Positions 47,625 through 55,675 of a stretch of DNA of 64,000 nt are shown piece after piece. The notes beneath the pieces are model-generated. The model did not search any database, was not told the DNA's origin, and was given only the letters and a program-made list of their open reading frames with translations. The translations under genes were made by a program, and so were the position numbers. How positions within the stretch are numbered: position 1 is the stretch's first letter; the number at the start of each line of letters is the position of its first letter. Origin of the DNA: Micromonospora parathelypteridis (GTDB lineage Bacteria; Actinomycetota; Actinomycetes; Mycobacteriales; Micromonosporaceae); assembly GCF_014201145.1 (NCBI RefSeq), contig NZ_JACHDP010000001.1:806001-870000 (forward strand). The letters are read 5' to 3'.

Positions 47625-48491
47625 ATGACGAACGAACGATGGACGCTCGGCGAAGACCTCGCCGTCAACCGGCTCGGGTACGGCACCATGAAACTCACCG
47701 GCTGGCCACGGGGTGAGGCACCTGCCCGGGACACCGCCATGGCGATCCTGCGTCGCGCCGTGGACCTTGGCGTGAACCACCTCGACACGTCCAACTACTA
47801 CGCACGCGACGGCGTGTCCGCGAACGAACTCATCCGCACCGCACTGCACCCGTACCCCGATGATCTCGTCATCGTGACCAAGGTCGGTGCGTTGGTCGAG
47901 GGGCCCGACATCACGCTGCCACCCACCGAGCAGCGCGGACTCACTCCCGATGGCCTCCGCCGCGGCATCGAGGCCAACCTGCGCTCCCTCGGCGTGGACC
48001 GGCTGGACGTGGTGAACCTCCGCATGGGCGATCGCGGACACACCGACGCGCCGCTCGAAGGCGCGCTGGAAACCCTCATGTCCCTGCGTGCGGAAGGCCT
48101 CGTCCGCCACATCGGGGTCTCCAACGTCTCGCCCGAGCAGGTCGACCGGGCACGCGCCGTCGCCGAGATCGTGTGCGTGCAGAACCTCTACAACATCGCC
48201 GCCCGCGACGACGATCCACTCGTCGACACCTGCGCCGAGGCCGGTATCGCCTACGTCCCGTTCTTCCCCGTCGGCGGGTTCCAACCGCTCACCGCCGAGC
48301 ACCTGAGCGCCGTCGCCAGCCGGCACGACATCACCGTGCCGCAGGTGGCTCTGGCTTGGCTGCTGGCCCGCTCACCGAACATCGTGCTCATCCCCGGCAC
48401 CAGCTCCCTGGCACACCTGGAACAGAACATCGCCGCCGCCCAGGTGCGGCTGACAGAAGACGACCTCGCCCTGCTCGATGCCGCGCGGTGA
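47625..48491 (+). CDS. Aldo/keto reductase
   Basis: A 288-residue TIM-barrel NADPH oxidoreductase. LGYGTMKLTG opens the fold; HLDTSNYYA (Asp54, Tyr58/59) and VIVTKVG (Lys86) carry three of the four catalytic groups. The fourth, normally His in a xxLH motif, is Asn131 in LDVVNLRMGD; some actinobacterial subfamilies share this. LIPGTSSLAHLEQNIAA binds the cofactor phosphate. The ATG at 47625 lies seven bases after a TAGATT box, so the message may be leaderless. It diverges from the lactonase operon across the shared operator. Confidence 0.9.
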   Translation: MTNERWTLGEDLAVNRLGYGTMKLTGWPRGEAPARDTAMAILRRAVDLGVNHLDTSNYYARDGVSANELIRTALHPYPDDLVIVTKVGALVEGPDITLPPTEQRGLTPDGLRRGIEANLRSLGVDRLDVVNLRMGDRGHTDAPLEGALETLMSLRAEGLVRHIGVSNVSPEQVDRARAVAEIVCVQNLYNIAARDDDPLVDTCAEAGIAYVPFFPVGGFQPLTAEHLSAVASRHDITVPQVALAWLLARSPNIVLIPGTSSLAHLEQNIAAAQVRLTEDDLALLDAAR

Positions 48492-48542
48492 GCGGCAGCC
48501 GATTGAGTACGACCGCGCGGGATCGCGGATGGAACGCCTGCG

Positions 48543-49295
48543 CTACGCCGGCAATGCCGCGACCGTGGCCGCGACGAAGCCGTCGGGGTTGTCCAGCATG
48601 ATGTTGTGGCCGCTGTCGGGTACGGAGATCACCCGCACGCCGGCGTCGGTCAGGGCCTGCGCACCGATCGGTTCGTTGCCGGCCGGGTGGAGGTAGGTGC
48701 GCGGCACGGGCAGTTCGAGCAGCAGTTCCCGCATGGTGGGGGTGGTGCCGCGGCCGAGGTGTGCCGCCGTGCGGTAGAGCGCCTCCGGACCGGCCAGTCG
48801 CATCGTCGCCGCCCAGGCCGGGCCGACCCGGGTGAGCGTCTCGGACCGGCCGCCGCCGTGTACGAACTGCTCCTCCGTGTAGCGGGCACCGATGCCGACG
48901 CCCGGAGGCTGCGGGTCGAGGGTGGCGTCGACGAGAACCAGTGCCGAGACAAGGTGCGGATGGCGGGCGGCCAGGACGACGGCGACGGCGCCGCCCATGC
49001 TGTGTGCGATCACCTCTGCGGCGCTGACCCCGGCTGCGGTCAACGCGGTGGCGGTGAGGTCGGCGTGCTCCTCCAGGGTGTACGAGGCGTCGGCCGGCCG
49101 GTCGCTGATGCCGTGCCCGAGCAGATCCATCAGCAGACTGCGCCGTCCGGCCAGGGCGGGGTTGGCGGCCACCGCCGCGTAGTACGTCGGCGAGGAGGCG
49201 CCGAGTCCGTGCAGGTAGACCCGTGTGGGTTCGGCGCCGGGGAGTTCCACCCAGCGGATCGTCGTGCCATCCGGTCGGACCTGGGCGCCACGCAT
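48543..49295 (-). CDS. Alpha/beta-hydrolase
   Basis: A 250-residue protein from ATG 49295; GGGAGG precedes it. VYLHGLGASSPTYYAA holds the oxyanion turn, AHSMGGA the nucleophile Ser99, LVLVDATLDP the acid region and SGHNIMLDNP the catalytic His. The substrate is unknown. Its start faces a PadR-type regulator gene 62 bases away, with a palindrome between them, so it is probably that regulator's target. Confidence 0.9.
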   Translation of the reverse strand: MRGAQVRPDGTTIRWVELPGAEPTRVYLHGLGASSPTYYAAVAANPALAGRRSLLMDLLGHGISDRPADASYTLEEHADLTATALTAAGVSAAEVIAHSMGGAVAVVLAARHPHLVSALVLVDATLDPQPPGVGIGARYTEEQFVHGGGRSETLTRVGPAWAATMRLAGPEALYRTAAHLGRGTTPTMRELLLELPVPRTYLHPAGNEPIGAQALTDAGVRVISVPDSGHNIMLDNPDGFVAATVAALPA

Positions 49296-49313
49296 CACAT
49301 ACCTCCCGACTGA

Positions 49314-49347
49314 TACCTCGTGTTCGAGGTATTCCGTTGCCGAGGTA
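49314..49347. promoter_or_regulatory. PadR operator/promoter: perfect inverted repeat plus third half-site
   Basis: TACCTCG (49314-49320), spacer TGTT, CGAGGTA (49325-49331) form a perfect 7-bp inverted repeat. A third CGAGGTA lies at 49341-49347. A TAAGTT -10-like box (49346-49351) with TTCGAG 17 bases earlier would start a leaderless PadR transcript near GTG 49358. The sites overlap both divergent promoters. Confidence 0.75.
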
Positions 49348-49357
49348 AGTTAGCACG

Positions 49358-49885
49358 GTGTTGGAGTTCGCGATATTGGGCTTCCTGGCCGACGCCCCGC
49401 TGCACGGGTACGAGCTACGCAAACGCGCGGCTGCACTCACCGGCCACGTCCGGCCGATCGCGGACGGGACGCTGTACCCGACGATCAAGCGCCTGGAGCG
49501 TGCGGGTCTGCTTCGCCGGGACGTGCAGGCTGGCCAGGTGGCGGCACCACGGCACGTACTGATCCTGAGCCCGGCCGGACAGGCCGAGTTGTTGCGTCAG
49601 CTCCGCACACCCGACGAACTCTTCATCACCGACGAGAACCGCTGGTTCACGCTGCTGGCGTTCCTGCGCCACCTCGACGATCCCGCAGCCCAGGCGGCCG
49701 TCCTGCGCCGCCGGCTCGATTTCCTCACCCAGCCGGCGAGCTTCTTCTGGGACGGCGATCGACCGCTGCGCGCTGACGACTTTCCCCACGACCCTTTTCG
49801 CCAAGGGTTGTTCCGCATCGCCACCGCCACCAGCCGCACCGAGATTGCCTGGTTGCGAGAAATGCTGACATCACTCCCGCGATGA
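49358..49885 (+). CDS. PadR-family transcriptional regulator
   Basis: A 175-residue regulator starting at GTG 49358. LEFAILGFLADAPLHGYELRKR is the PadR winged-helix signature, followed by PIADGTLYPTIKRLERAGLL. The C-terminal half (about 90-175) is helical and probably dimerises. PadR proteins usually repress a divergent gene and themselves; here that would be the alpha/beta-hydrolase. No Shine-Dalgarno is seen and the -10-like box suggests a leaderless message. Confidence 0.92.
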   Translation: MLEFAILGFLADAPLHGYELRKRAAALTGHVRPIADGTLYPTIKRLERAGLLRRDVQAGQVAAPRHVLILSPAGQAELLRQLRTPDELFITDENRWFTLLAFLRHLDDPAAQAAVLRRRLDFLTQPASFFWDGDRPLRADDFPHDPFRQGLFRIATATSRTEIAWLREMLTSLPR

Positions 49886-49894
49886 CAACCGGCA

Positions 49895-49937
49895 GCCAAA
49901 GGGCCGGTCTCCCCCTGGCGGGAAACCGGCCCTTGGC
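49895..49937. terminator. Bidirectional hairpin between convergent PadR and WrbA genes
   Basis: AGGGCCGGT pairs with ACCGGCCCT, extended by CCA/TGG past a one-base bulge, with a 16-base loop. It sits 11 bases after the PadR stop and 86 bases after the WrbA stop. Confidence 0.7.
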
Positions 49938-50022
49938 CTGCTGGGCGCTCGGAGCGACTCGAACCACTGTCCCCTGATCGTTCGCGTCTGCTCGGGAGGC
50001 CACCCAGCAGCAGCGAGGCTTG

Positions 50023-50622
50023 TCAGGCGGTGAGCTTGCCAGCGATCTTGACGACCCGCTGAGCCATGTGGTCGAGGGCGTTGAGCTGGGCGTCGCCCAG
50101 CGGAGCGTCGTTGCTTCCGCCGGTGACGTGCGAGACGCCGTACGGGTTGCCGTCGCCGAACTTCAGCGGGTCGGTGTACCCGGGGGCGACGACCAGACCG
50201 CCGAAGTGGTGGATCGTGTTGTAAAGCGCCAGGAGCGTCGACTCCTGACCGCCGTGGGCGGTCATGGATGCGGTGAAGCCGGCGTACACCTTGTCGGCCA
50301 GCAGCCCCTGCCCCCACTGCGGGCCGAGGGTGTCGATGAACTGCTTGAGCTGGCTGGAGACGTTGCCGTAACGGGTGGGGGTGCCGAACAGCACCGCGTC
50401 GGCCCAGACGACGTCGTCGGCGGCCGCCTTCGCCTCGGTCTTCGTGGCGTCGAAGTGCTGGCTCCAGGCGGCGTTGGAGGCGATGGCCTCCTCGGGGGCA
50501 AGCTCCGGAACCTGGCGCAGCCGCACCTCGGCGCCGGCCTTCTCGCCAGCCTCGGCGAGCCGCTTGGCCATCGCGTGGACCGTACCGGTCGAGGAGTAGT
50601 AGATGACGGAGAGCTTGGTCAT
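50023..50622 (-). CDS. wrbA: NAD(P)H:quinone oxidoreductase, flavodoxin-fold WrbA
   Basis: A 199-residue protein from ATG 50622. VIYYSSTGTVHAMAKRLAEA is the FMN phosphate loop; GTPTRYGNVSSQLKQFID is the WrbA signature around the isoalloxazine ring; ASMTAHGGQESTLLALYNTI follows. Length matches WrbA. It reduces quinones by two electrons, protecting against redox cycling. A 12-bp palindrome lies 41 bases upstream, so induction by a quinone-sensing regulator is likely; no such regulator is adjacent. Confidence 0.93.
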   Translation of the reverse strand: MTKLSVIYYSSTGTVHAMAKRLAEAGEKAGAEVRLRQVPELAPEEAIASNAAWSQHFDATKTEAKAAADDVVWADAVLFGTPTRYGNVSSQLKQFIDTLGPQWGQGLLADKVYAGFTASMTAHGGQESTLLALYNTIHHFGGLVVAPGYTDPLKFGDGNPYGVSHVTGGSNDAPLGDAQLNALDHMAQRVVKIAGKLTA

Positions 50623-50662
50623 CGAAGGAACCCTTTCGGCAAAGTATTTGCTAGTGATAAAT

Positions 50663-50674
50663 TTGCTGCAGCAA
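50663..50674. promoter_or_regulatory. Perfect palindrome in the wrbA promoter
   Basis: TTGCTGCAGCAA is its own reverse complement and lies in an AT-rich stretch 41 bases before the wrbA start. Position and size fit a MarR- or HxlR-type repressor site. Confidence 0.6.
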
Positions 50675-50759
50675 CAACTTGACTGTAGCAGCGGCAGCGA
50701 GGCGGTCGCCACCTGGCCTGAGCAGGCCGTCCGAGTGCCGCAGCAGGAACCGCGCACAG

Positions 50760-50797
50760 CGAAGGCCGCACCGGGCAGGTGCCCGATGCGGCCTTCG
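50760..50797 (-). terminator. Terminator hairpin after the Gfo/Idh gene
   Basis: CGAAGGCCGCA pairs with TGCGGCCTTCG (11 bp), and the inside CGGGC/GCCCG adds five more pairs past one mismatch around an AGGT loop. It begins 28 bases beyond the minus-strand stop at 50825. Confidence 0.8.
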
Positions 50798-50824
50798 GTG
50801 CTCAGGCTCGACGCGCCTGACTAC

Positions 50825-51934
50825 TTACGCGTCGTACGCCGTCCAGTCCTCGACCGGCGTGAGTGGCACTGGCGCGGGCCGCTCCACCACCGTCGTCAGC
50901 TCGATCCGCCGGCCTTCGGCCACCGACTGGAGCAGGGTGGTCATCGTTTCGAGCACGTGCAGCGCGACGCCGCCGCCAGCGCGCGGCGGACGCTGACCCT
51001 CGGCCCTGACAAGATCGATCAGACCGACGCCTCGGGCACCCTCGGCGTAACCGGCCCGCGGTTCCAGAACGCGCCATTCGGTACCACCGAGCGCGAAGAG
51101 GCGGACCTCACCGTCAAAACGGTTCGGATCGGGTACGGCGAGCGTGCCGGTCTCCCCGTGCACCTCGATCGGCGCGGCCGTCGTCGCGACGCCGTCGAAG
51201 CTCGTCGTGATGGTGGAGAGAGCACCGTTGGCGTGCTCGAGCACCCCGGTCACGTGGGTGTCCACCCCCACCGGGATCCGCTCGCCGGTACGCGGGCCCG
51301 AGCCGATGACGCGCTCGGCGCGCAGACGGCCGGCGGCTCCGCTCACCGCGCGAACCGGCCCGAGCAGGTGGATCAGCGCCGAGATGTAGTACGGCCCCAT
51401 GTCCAGCAACGGACCGCCGCCCGGGGCGTAGTAGAAGTCGGGGTTGGGATGCCAGCGCTCGTGCCCCGGCGTGACCATGACGGCCGACGCGGACATCGGG
51501 CGTCCGATGAGCCCACCGTCGATCGCCGCCCGCGCCGTCTGCGTACCCGTTCCCAGAACGGTGTCCGGCGCGCACCCGACGCGGACGCCGGCCGACGCGG
51601 CCCGTTCGATGATCGAGCGACCGTCCGGGAACGTCACGGCGAGTGGCTTCTCGACATACACGTTCTTGCCCGCGTCGATCGCGGCGAGCGAGATATCGGC
51701 GTGCGCCGCGGGGATCGTCAGGTTGAGCACCGTCTGCACGTCCGGGCGGGCGAGCAGGCGCTCGACGCTCATCGCCTCGGCGCCGGGAATCGTGGCCGCG
51801 ACCGCGGCCGACCGGGCTGCGTCGAGGTCGGCCAGCGCGACGATGTTCACCGCGGGGTGGTTCGCGAGCGTGTCCAGGTACGCGCGGGAGATGACCCCGA
51901 GACCTACGACGCCGACGCGGTGCGGGTCGCCCAC
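50825..51934 (-). CDS. Gfo/Idh/MocA-family oxidoreductase
   Basis: A 369-residue protein from GTG 51934. The Rossmann motif is VGVVGLGVISRAYL, and the EKP motif of the family appears as VYVEKPLAVT. The C-terminal alpha/beta domain includes GGGPLLDMGPYYISALIHLLGP in two parts (GGGPLLDMGPYY, ISALIHLLGP). These enzymes oxidise or epimerise sugars with NAD(P). It overlaps the ThuA gene by 31 bases, and ThuA-Gfo/Idh pairs are common in sugar catabolism. The exact sugar is unknown. A strong terminator follows. Confidence 0.93.
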   Translation of the reverse strand: MGDPHRVGVVGLGVISRAYLDTLANHPAVNIVALADLDAARSAAVAATIPGAEAMSVERLLARPDVQTVLNLTIPAAHADISLAAIDAGKNVYVEKPLAVTFPDGRSIIERAASAGVRVGCAPDTVLGTGTQTARAAIDGGLIGRPMSASAVMVTPGHERWHPNPDFYYAPGGGPLLDMGPYYISALIHLLGPVRAVSGAAGRLRAERVIGSGPRTGERIPVGVDTHVTGVLEHANGALSTITTSFDGVATTAAPIEVHGETGTLAVPDPNRFDGEVRLFALGGTEWRVLEPRAGYAEGARGVGLIDLVRAEGQRPPRAGGGVALHVLETMTTLLQSVAEGRRIELTTVVERPAPVPLTPVEDWTAYDA

Positions 51935-52614
51935 ACCATCCCCCTCTCGATGACGGTACGGACGTCCGCGTGCTCCAGCACGTCAGGGCTGTGCCCCGGG
52001 GTCGTCACGACGATGCGCCCGGCACCCCAGAGCCGGGTCCAGATCGCCGGCGAGGTGACCGGCCGGTGCCAGGGATGCCACGCCTGCGTTGGGTGGGTGG
52101 TGACGGCCAGTACGTCGATCAGGTCGTCGTGCAGCACCCAGTACTGCTCGGTGACCAGGTCGAAGTCCTCGATCCCCGCAGTGATCGGATGCTCGCGGCC
52201 GAGGTCGGTGATGCGCACCGTGTGCGGCAGGAAGTTGTCCTCCGCGCCACCGTGACGCTCGCACGGCTCCTTACCCGGGTGGGTCGCGAACTGGCCGCCC
52301 ACCAGATGCAGGTACTCGGATGACGCGCGGAACGAGTCGACGATGCCGCCGTGCCAGCCGGTGAAGCCCGTACCGGCGATGACCGCCGCGCTGAGGCCCG
52401 CCGACTGGTCCGAGGTGATCTGCGACATCGTCACGCACTGCACCACGAGGTCGGTGGCGGCCATCTCGGCCGCATCGGCGTAGATCTCCGTCGACTCCTC
52501 AACCCGTACGGCATAGCCGCTGCGTTCGAGGAAGGGGATGAACAACTCTGTCGCCTTGACCGGCTGGTGCCCCTCCCAGCCACCCCGAACAACCAGTGCT
52601 CTCCGCTGCGCCAC
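51904..52614 (-). CDS. ThuA-like domain protein
   Basis: A 236-residue protein from GTG 52614; GGGAGGGA lies six bases upstream, which decides this start over longer frames that run through the divergent regulator. RRALVVRGGWEGHQPVKATELF, GTGFTGWHGGIVDSFRASSEY (in parts) and DFDLVTEQYWVLHDDLIDVL carry the ThuA pattern, a glutamine-amidotransferase-like fold found in trehalose/sugar utilisation. It is coupled to the Gfo/Idh gene, suggesting a shared sugar pathway. Confidence 0.9.
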   Translation of the reverse strand: MAQRRALVVRGGWEGHQPVKATELFIPFLERSGYAVRVEESTEIYADAAEMAATDLVVQCVTMSQITSDQSAGLSAAVIAGTGFTGWHGGIVDSFRASSEYLHLVGGQFATHPGKEPCERHGGAEDNFLPHTVRITDLGREHPITAGIEDFDLVTEQYWVLHDDLIDVLAVTTHPTQAWHPWHRPVTSPAIWTRLWGAGRIVVTTPGHSPDVLEHADVRTVIERGMVWATRTASAS

Positions 52615-52794
52615 GCTCGCTCCCTCCCACGGTCCGTCACCACCGGGCCGGGTGCTCCCGCCCTGGCGACGTGCCGCCGATGCCCGTGCTCGTCGAGCAC
52701 CGAAACCGTACTCGTAGATGCCGTCCGTGATCCACATCGATCCCCTACGCTCGGGAGCCAACGTCGCTGGTTCGCGGTGGAGGAGGCCTTGCGC

Positions 52795-53517
52795 TTGCGA
52801 TTCGACCATCGTGACACCGAGACAGACGCGAGCATCGTCGACCGCGTGTGGCGGACCAGCAGCGACGTGGAAGAAACGATGACGTCCGCAGCACGCACGT
52901 GCAGCCAACTGATACTCACCCGCATGCAGGGACATCTGTTTGCCAGCCTGCGCGGGCCGGAGACCAGGGCGACTACTGCGCCGGTCCCACCGAACGCCGA
53001 GTTCCTCGGGATCCGGCTCACGCTCGGCACCGTTCTTCGGCCGCACCCCGCAGCATCAATCGTCGACGGGTACGTGCCCTTCCCGGTGACGGACTCGGGC
53101 CGGATAGTCATCGGCGGCGAGGACTGGGAAGCGCCGACGTACGAGAACGCCGAGCAGTTCGTCCGGCGCCTGCGGCACGCTGGTCTGCTGGTGCGATCAC
53201 GCCTGAGAGTCGAGGAGCACCTCGCCGGGCACCCCGAGGGCCATCCGTCCCAACGAACCCTTCAGCGGCAGTACCGCGCGGTTACCGGCCTCTCGCAGAC
53301 CGCCGTGACGCAGATCGACCGCGTGAACGCCGCGGCCACGATGCTGCGCGATGGGCTCGACTGGCGCGTGGTCGTCGAGGCGCTGGGGTACTTCGACCAA
53401 GCTCACCTGGCACATGCGCTGCGGCGCTACGTCGGGCGCACCGCGCGGGGGCTGCGCGCGGGCGACGAGGCATCGATGTCGTTTCTGTACAAGATCGGCC
53501 CGCGACCAGGCAGCTAA
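52795..53517 (+). CDS. AraC-like transcriptional regulator
   Basis: About 240 residues. The C-terminal AraC HTH region is seen in SQRTLQRQYRAVTGLSQTAV and DWRVVVEALGYFDQAHLAHALRRYVGRT; the second contains the GYFDQAHL motif. The N-terminal part (FDHRDTETDASIVDRVWRT) resembles the ligand domain of a common actinobacterial AraC subgroup. I chose TTG 52795 because GGAGGAGG stands eight bases before it, but an upstream start is possible. It diverges from the ThuA-Gfo/Idh operon and may regulate it or the DHFR-like gene that follows. Confidence 0.82.
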   Translation: MRFDHRDTETDASIVDRVWRTSSDVEETMTSAARTCSQLILTRMQGHLFASLRGPETRATTAPVPPNAEFLGIRLTLGTVLRPHPAASIVDGYVPFPVTDSGRIVIGGEDWEAPTYENAEQFVRRLRHAGLLVRSRLRVEEHLAGHPEGHPSQRTLQRQYRAVTGLSQTAVTQIDRVNAAATMLRDGLDWRVVVEALGYFDQAHLAHALRRYVGRTARGLRAGDEASMSFLYKIGPRPGS

Positions 53518-53574
53518 CCTCCGTCTGCCGGCCGCCCCGGCGACTGTCCCCGTTCCGGAATTCGGAGGAGAACC

Positions 53575-54234
53575 GTGCTGCTCAGCGTCAACGTCTTCGT
53601 CAGCCTCGACGGAATCATGCAAGGACCGGGAGCTCCCGACGAGGACCGCTCGGGCGGCTTCGACCGCGGCGGGTGGCTCGTCCCGCACGCATCCGTGCAC
53701 ACCAACGAGGTCGTCGAGGGCTGGTTCCGTGAGGCGGACGCGTTCCTCTTCGGCCGCACGAGCTACGGCCTGCTCGGCGGGTACTGGACAAAGGTCACCG
53801 CGCCTGGCGACCTGATCGCCACCAAGCTGAACACGCTGCCGAAGTATGTCGTCAGCAAGACGCTGACGGACCAGGAGGCAGACTGGAGCCCGACGACGGT
53901 CCTCCGCACTGACATCGTGGACGACGTGCGCCGACTCAAGGAGCTTCCCGGCAAGGAGCTTCAGGTTCACGGCAGCTGGAAGCTCGTGCAGGCGCTGCAC
54001 CAGGCTGGACTTGTCGACCTCTACCGGCTGCTCCAGTACCCGGTCGTCGTCGGAACCGGAAAGCGCCTGTTCCCGGACGGATCGACGTTCGCGACATTCG
54101 CAGCCTCCGACGGGAGCGCGCGCGAGCTGCCCGGCGGCGTTGTCTCGCTGACTCTGACCCCCACGACCCTCGGTGTGATCTCTGCGGGCGCGTACACCGT
54201 GGAGAGGGGGCGCTCGACGACAGTCCTCGACTGA
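53575..54234 (+). CDS. Dihydrofolate reductase-fold (RibD C-terminal-like) protein
   Basis: A 219-residue protein from GTG 53575, with GGAGGAG upstream. VNVFVSLDGIMQGPGAPDED, AFLFGRTSYGLLGGYW, KYVVSKTL and LRQVHGSW-like LQVHGSWKLVQAL follow the DHFR/RibD-C pattern, with YPVVVGTGKRLF near the end. Such actinobacterial proteins are NADPH-dependent reductases of unknown substrate rather than essential DHFR. It follows the AraC-like gene by 57 bases on the same strand. Confidence 0.87.
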   Translation: MLLSVNVFVSLDGIMQGPGAPDEDRSGGFDRGGWLVPHASVHTNEVVEGWFREADAFLFGRTSYGLLGGYWTKVTAPGDLIATKLNTLPKYVVSKTLTDQEADWSPTTVLRTDIVDDVRRLKELPGKELQVHGSWKLVQALHQAGLVDLYRLLQYPVVVGTGKRLFPDGSTFATFAASDGSARELPGGVVSLTLTPTTLGVISAGAYTVERGRSTTVLD

Positions 54235-54278
54235 CACCGATGGCTTGCCTTCATCTCGGCACATCCCTCTGGTGCAAG

Positions 54279-55604
54279 TCAGGACCGAGCCGGCGGCGCG
54301 AGCATCCGCTCCACGGAATCGAGTTGGGACCAGGCGAGCGAGTCATACCCGTCCTCCTCGCTCATCCGGCGTAGCTCCGCGAGGGCGTGCGCATCCCCTC
54401 GCAGGGCCAGGCCGCTCGCCGCGTAGACCCGGACCTCTTTGTCGTCGCCGCTCATCAGATCGGCGAGCAGCTCTCGCAGTGCGGGCACGTCGATCGCGGA
54501 ATAGATGAACTCCGCCGTCGTCACCGCGCGGACCGTCCGGTCCGGGTCCTGGGCGAGGCTCAGCATCGCCTCCAGGACGTGACGTGGTGGGTCGTCGGCG
54601 GGGCCACCGACGCCATTGAGCAGGTCCGCAGCCACGCGGCTGCGCACCTGGGGGCGATGGTCCAGGACGAACGGTAGAAACTCGTAGAGGATCGCGCCGA
54701 TCTCGCTGAAGCCTGCGTAGGCACCGAGCACGCTGCACAGCGTCTCGGTGTCCGTCTCGACCGCCATTCGATCCCGCAGCACCACCAGTGCATCGGCGGC
54801 GTACGGCGCGTCCGCGGCCTCCCCGTCCAGCGTGCAGAAGTGCAGCAGTTCCGCGGCGAAGCCGCGCGCCGCCGCCTCCGGGTCGGCGAGCCGCCCGGCT
54901 GCCCACCGGAAGGTCTCCTCCACCGGGTACCGGGTCATGACGGCGTGCCGCGACGCCTGCCAGTCGTACGAATCCGGGTCCGCCGACCACAGGGCACGCC
55001 CCAGCAGTTCGTCGCGTGAGACGGGGAGGTCCAGCCACCTTTCGAGGGCGGTGACGACGGCCCGGTGCTCGGCAAGGACCTCCGCTCGTCGGCCGTCGGC
55101 GGCGGTCAGGCGGATCCGCAGCGCTCGGGGCGAGTATTCGTCCACGCTGAGGTAATCCCGAGTCACCGTGACGGCGTCGTCGTCCACCGCCCCCGACCGG
55201 CGGCGCAGCTCAGCCTCCGGGTCGACATCGAGCCAGGCCCGAGCTGCGTCGAGCGCAGTCCGCAGTGTGGCCTCCGGGACCGGGTGACACGACAGGAGAT
55301 GTGCCAACAGGCTGCTGGCCCCGTGCTCGGCCGCCCAGACCACTGGGTCGACGTCGCCCCAGGGTCCGGAGGGCACGGCTTCACCGTGCGCGTACAGCAG
55401 TTGCGTGAGCCCCGGGCCACCCCAGCGGGCAATCTCGCCGGCCACCGCACGGCCCTCGTCCTGCCACTGCGCCTCAACCGGCAGCGCGTTCAGATGTTGG
55501 CGTGCAGCGGAGAGGTCACCGTTCCGGACAGCATCGATCACCTTTTGCTCCACCCGGCCATTCTGCTCCCGCTGCAAGGCCCAGTTCCCAACCGGCTCCC
55601 CCAA
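54279..55604 (-). CDS. HEAT-repeat-like protein of unknown function
   Basis: About 441 residues (GTG 55604; a second GTG at 55553 would give 424). The N-terminal 100 residues look ankyrin- or TPR-like (DAVRNGDLSAARQHLNALPV; VVWAAEHGASSLLAHLLSCH). The C-terminal half has helical HEAT-type repeats with RSRVAADLLNGVG, RTVRAVTTAEFIYSAID and KEVRVYAASGLALRGDAHAL. No signal peptide, TM or catalytic motif is evident. Such repeats are protein-binding scaffolds. It stands between convergent and same-strand genes without obvious partners. Confidence 0.75.
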   Translation of the reverse strand: MGEPVGNWALQREQNGRVEQKVIDAVRNGDLSAARQHLNALPVEAQWQDEGRAVAGEIARWGGPGLTQLLYAHGEAVPSGPWGDVDPVVWAAEHGASSLLAHLLSCHPVPEATLRTALDAARAWLDVDPEAELRRRSGAVDDDAVTVTRDYLSVDEYSPRALRIRLTAADGRRAEVLAEHRAVVTALERWLDLPVSRDELLGRALWSADPDSYDWQASRHAVMTRYPVEETFRWAAGRLADPEAAARGFAAELLHFCTLDGEAADAPYAADALVVLRDRMAVETDTETLCSVLGAYAGFSEIGAILYEFLPFVLDHRPQVRSRVAADLLNGVGGPADDPPRHVLEAMLSLAQDPDRTVRAVTTAEFIYSAIDVPALRELLADLMSGDDKEVRVYAASGLALRGDAHALAELRRMSEEDGYDSLAWSQLDSVERMLAPPARS

Positions 55605-55675
55605 ACCAGGCTCGAACCCAAACCGACATGCACCGCGACGAACTGGAACCAGCTCCGAAGGCAGATCGGCTGTGG

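Noticed and set aside
49951..49972. tRNA T-loop-like sequence (reverse complement contains GGTTCGAGTCGC).
   Set aside because: The flanking bases do not form a T stem, and no anticodon arm, D arm or acceptor stem can be built on either strand. Possibly chance or an old remnant.
52615..53046. N-terminal extension of the ThuA-like protein.
   Set aside because: It overlaps the divergent AraC-like gene, has no conserved pattern, and the GTG at 52614 has a strong ribosome-binding site.
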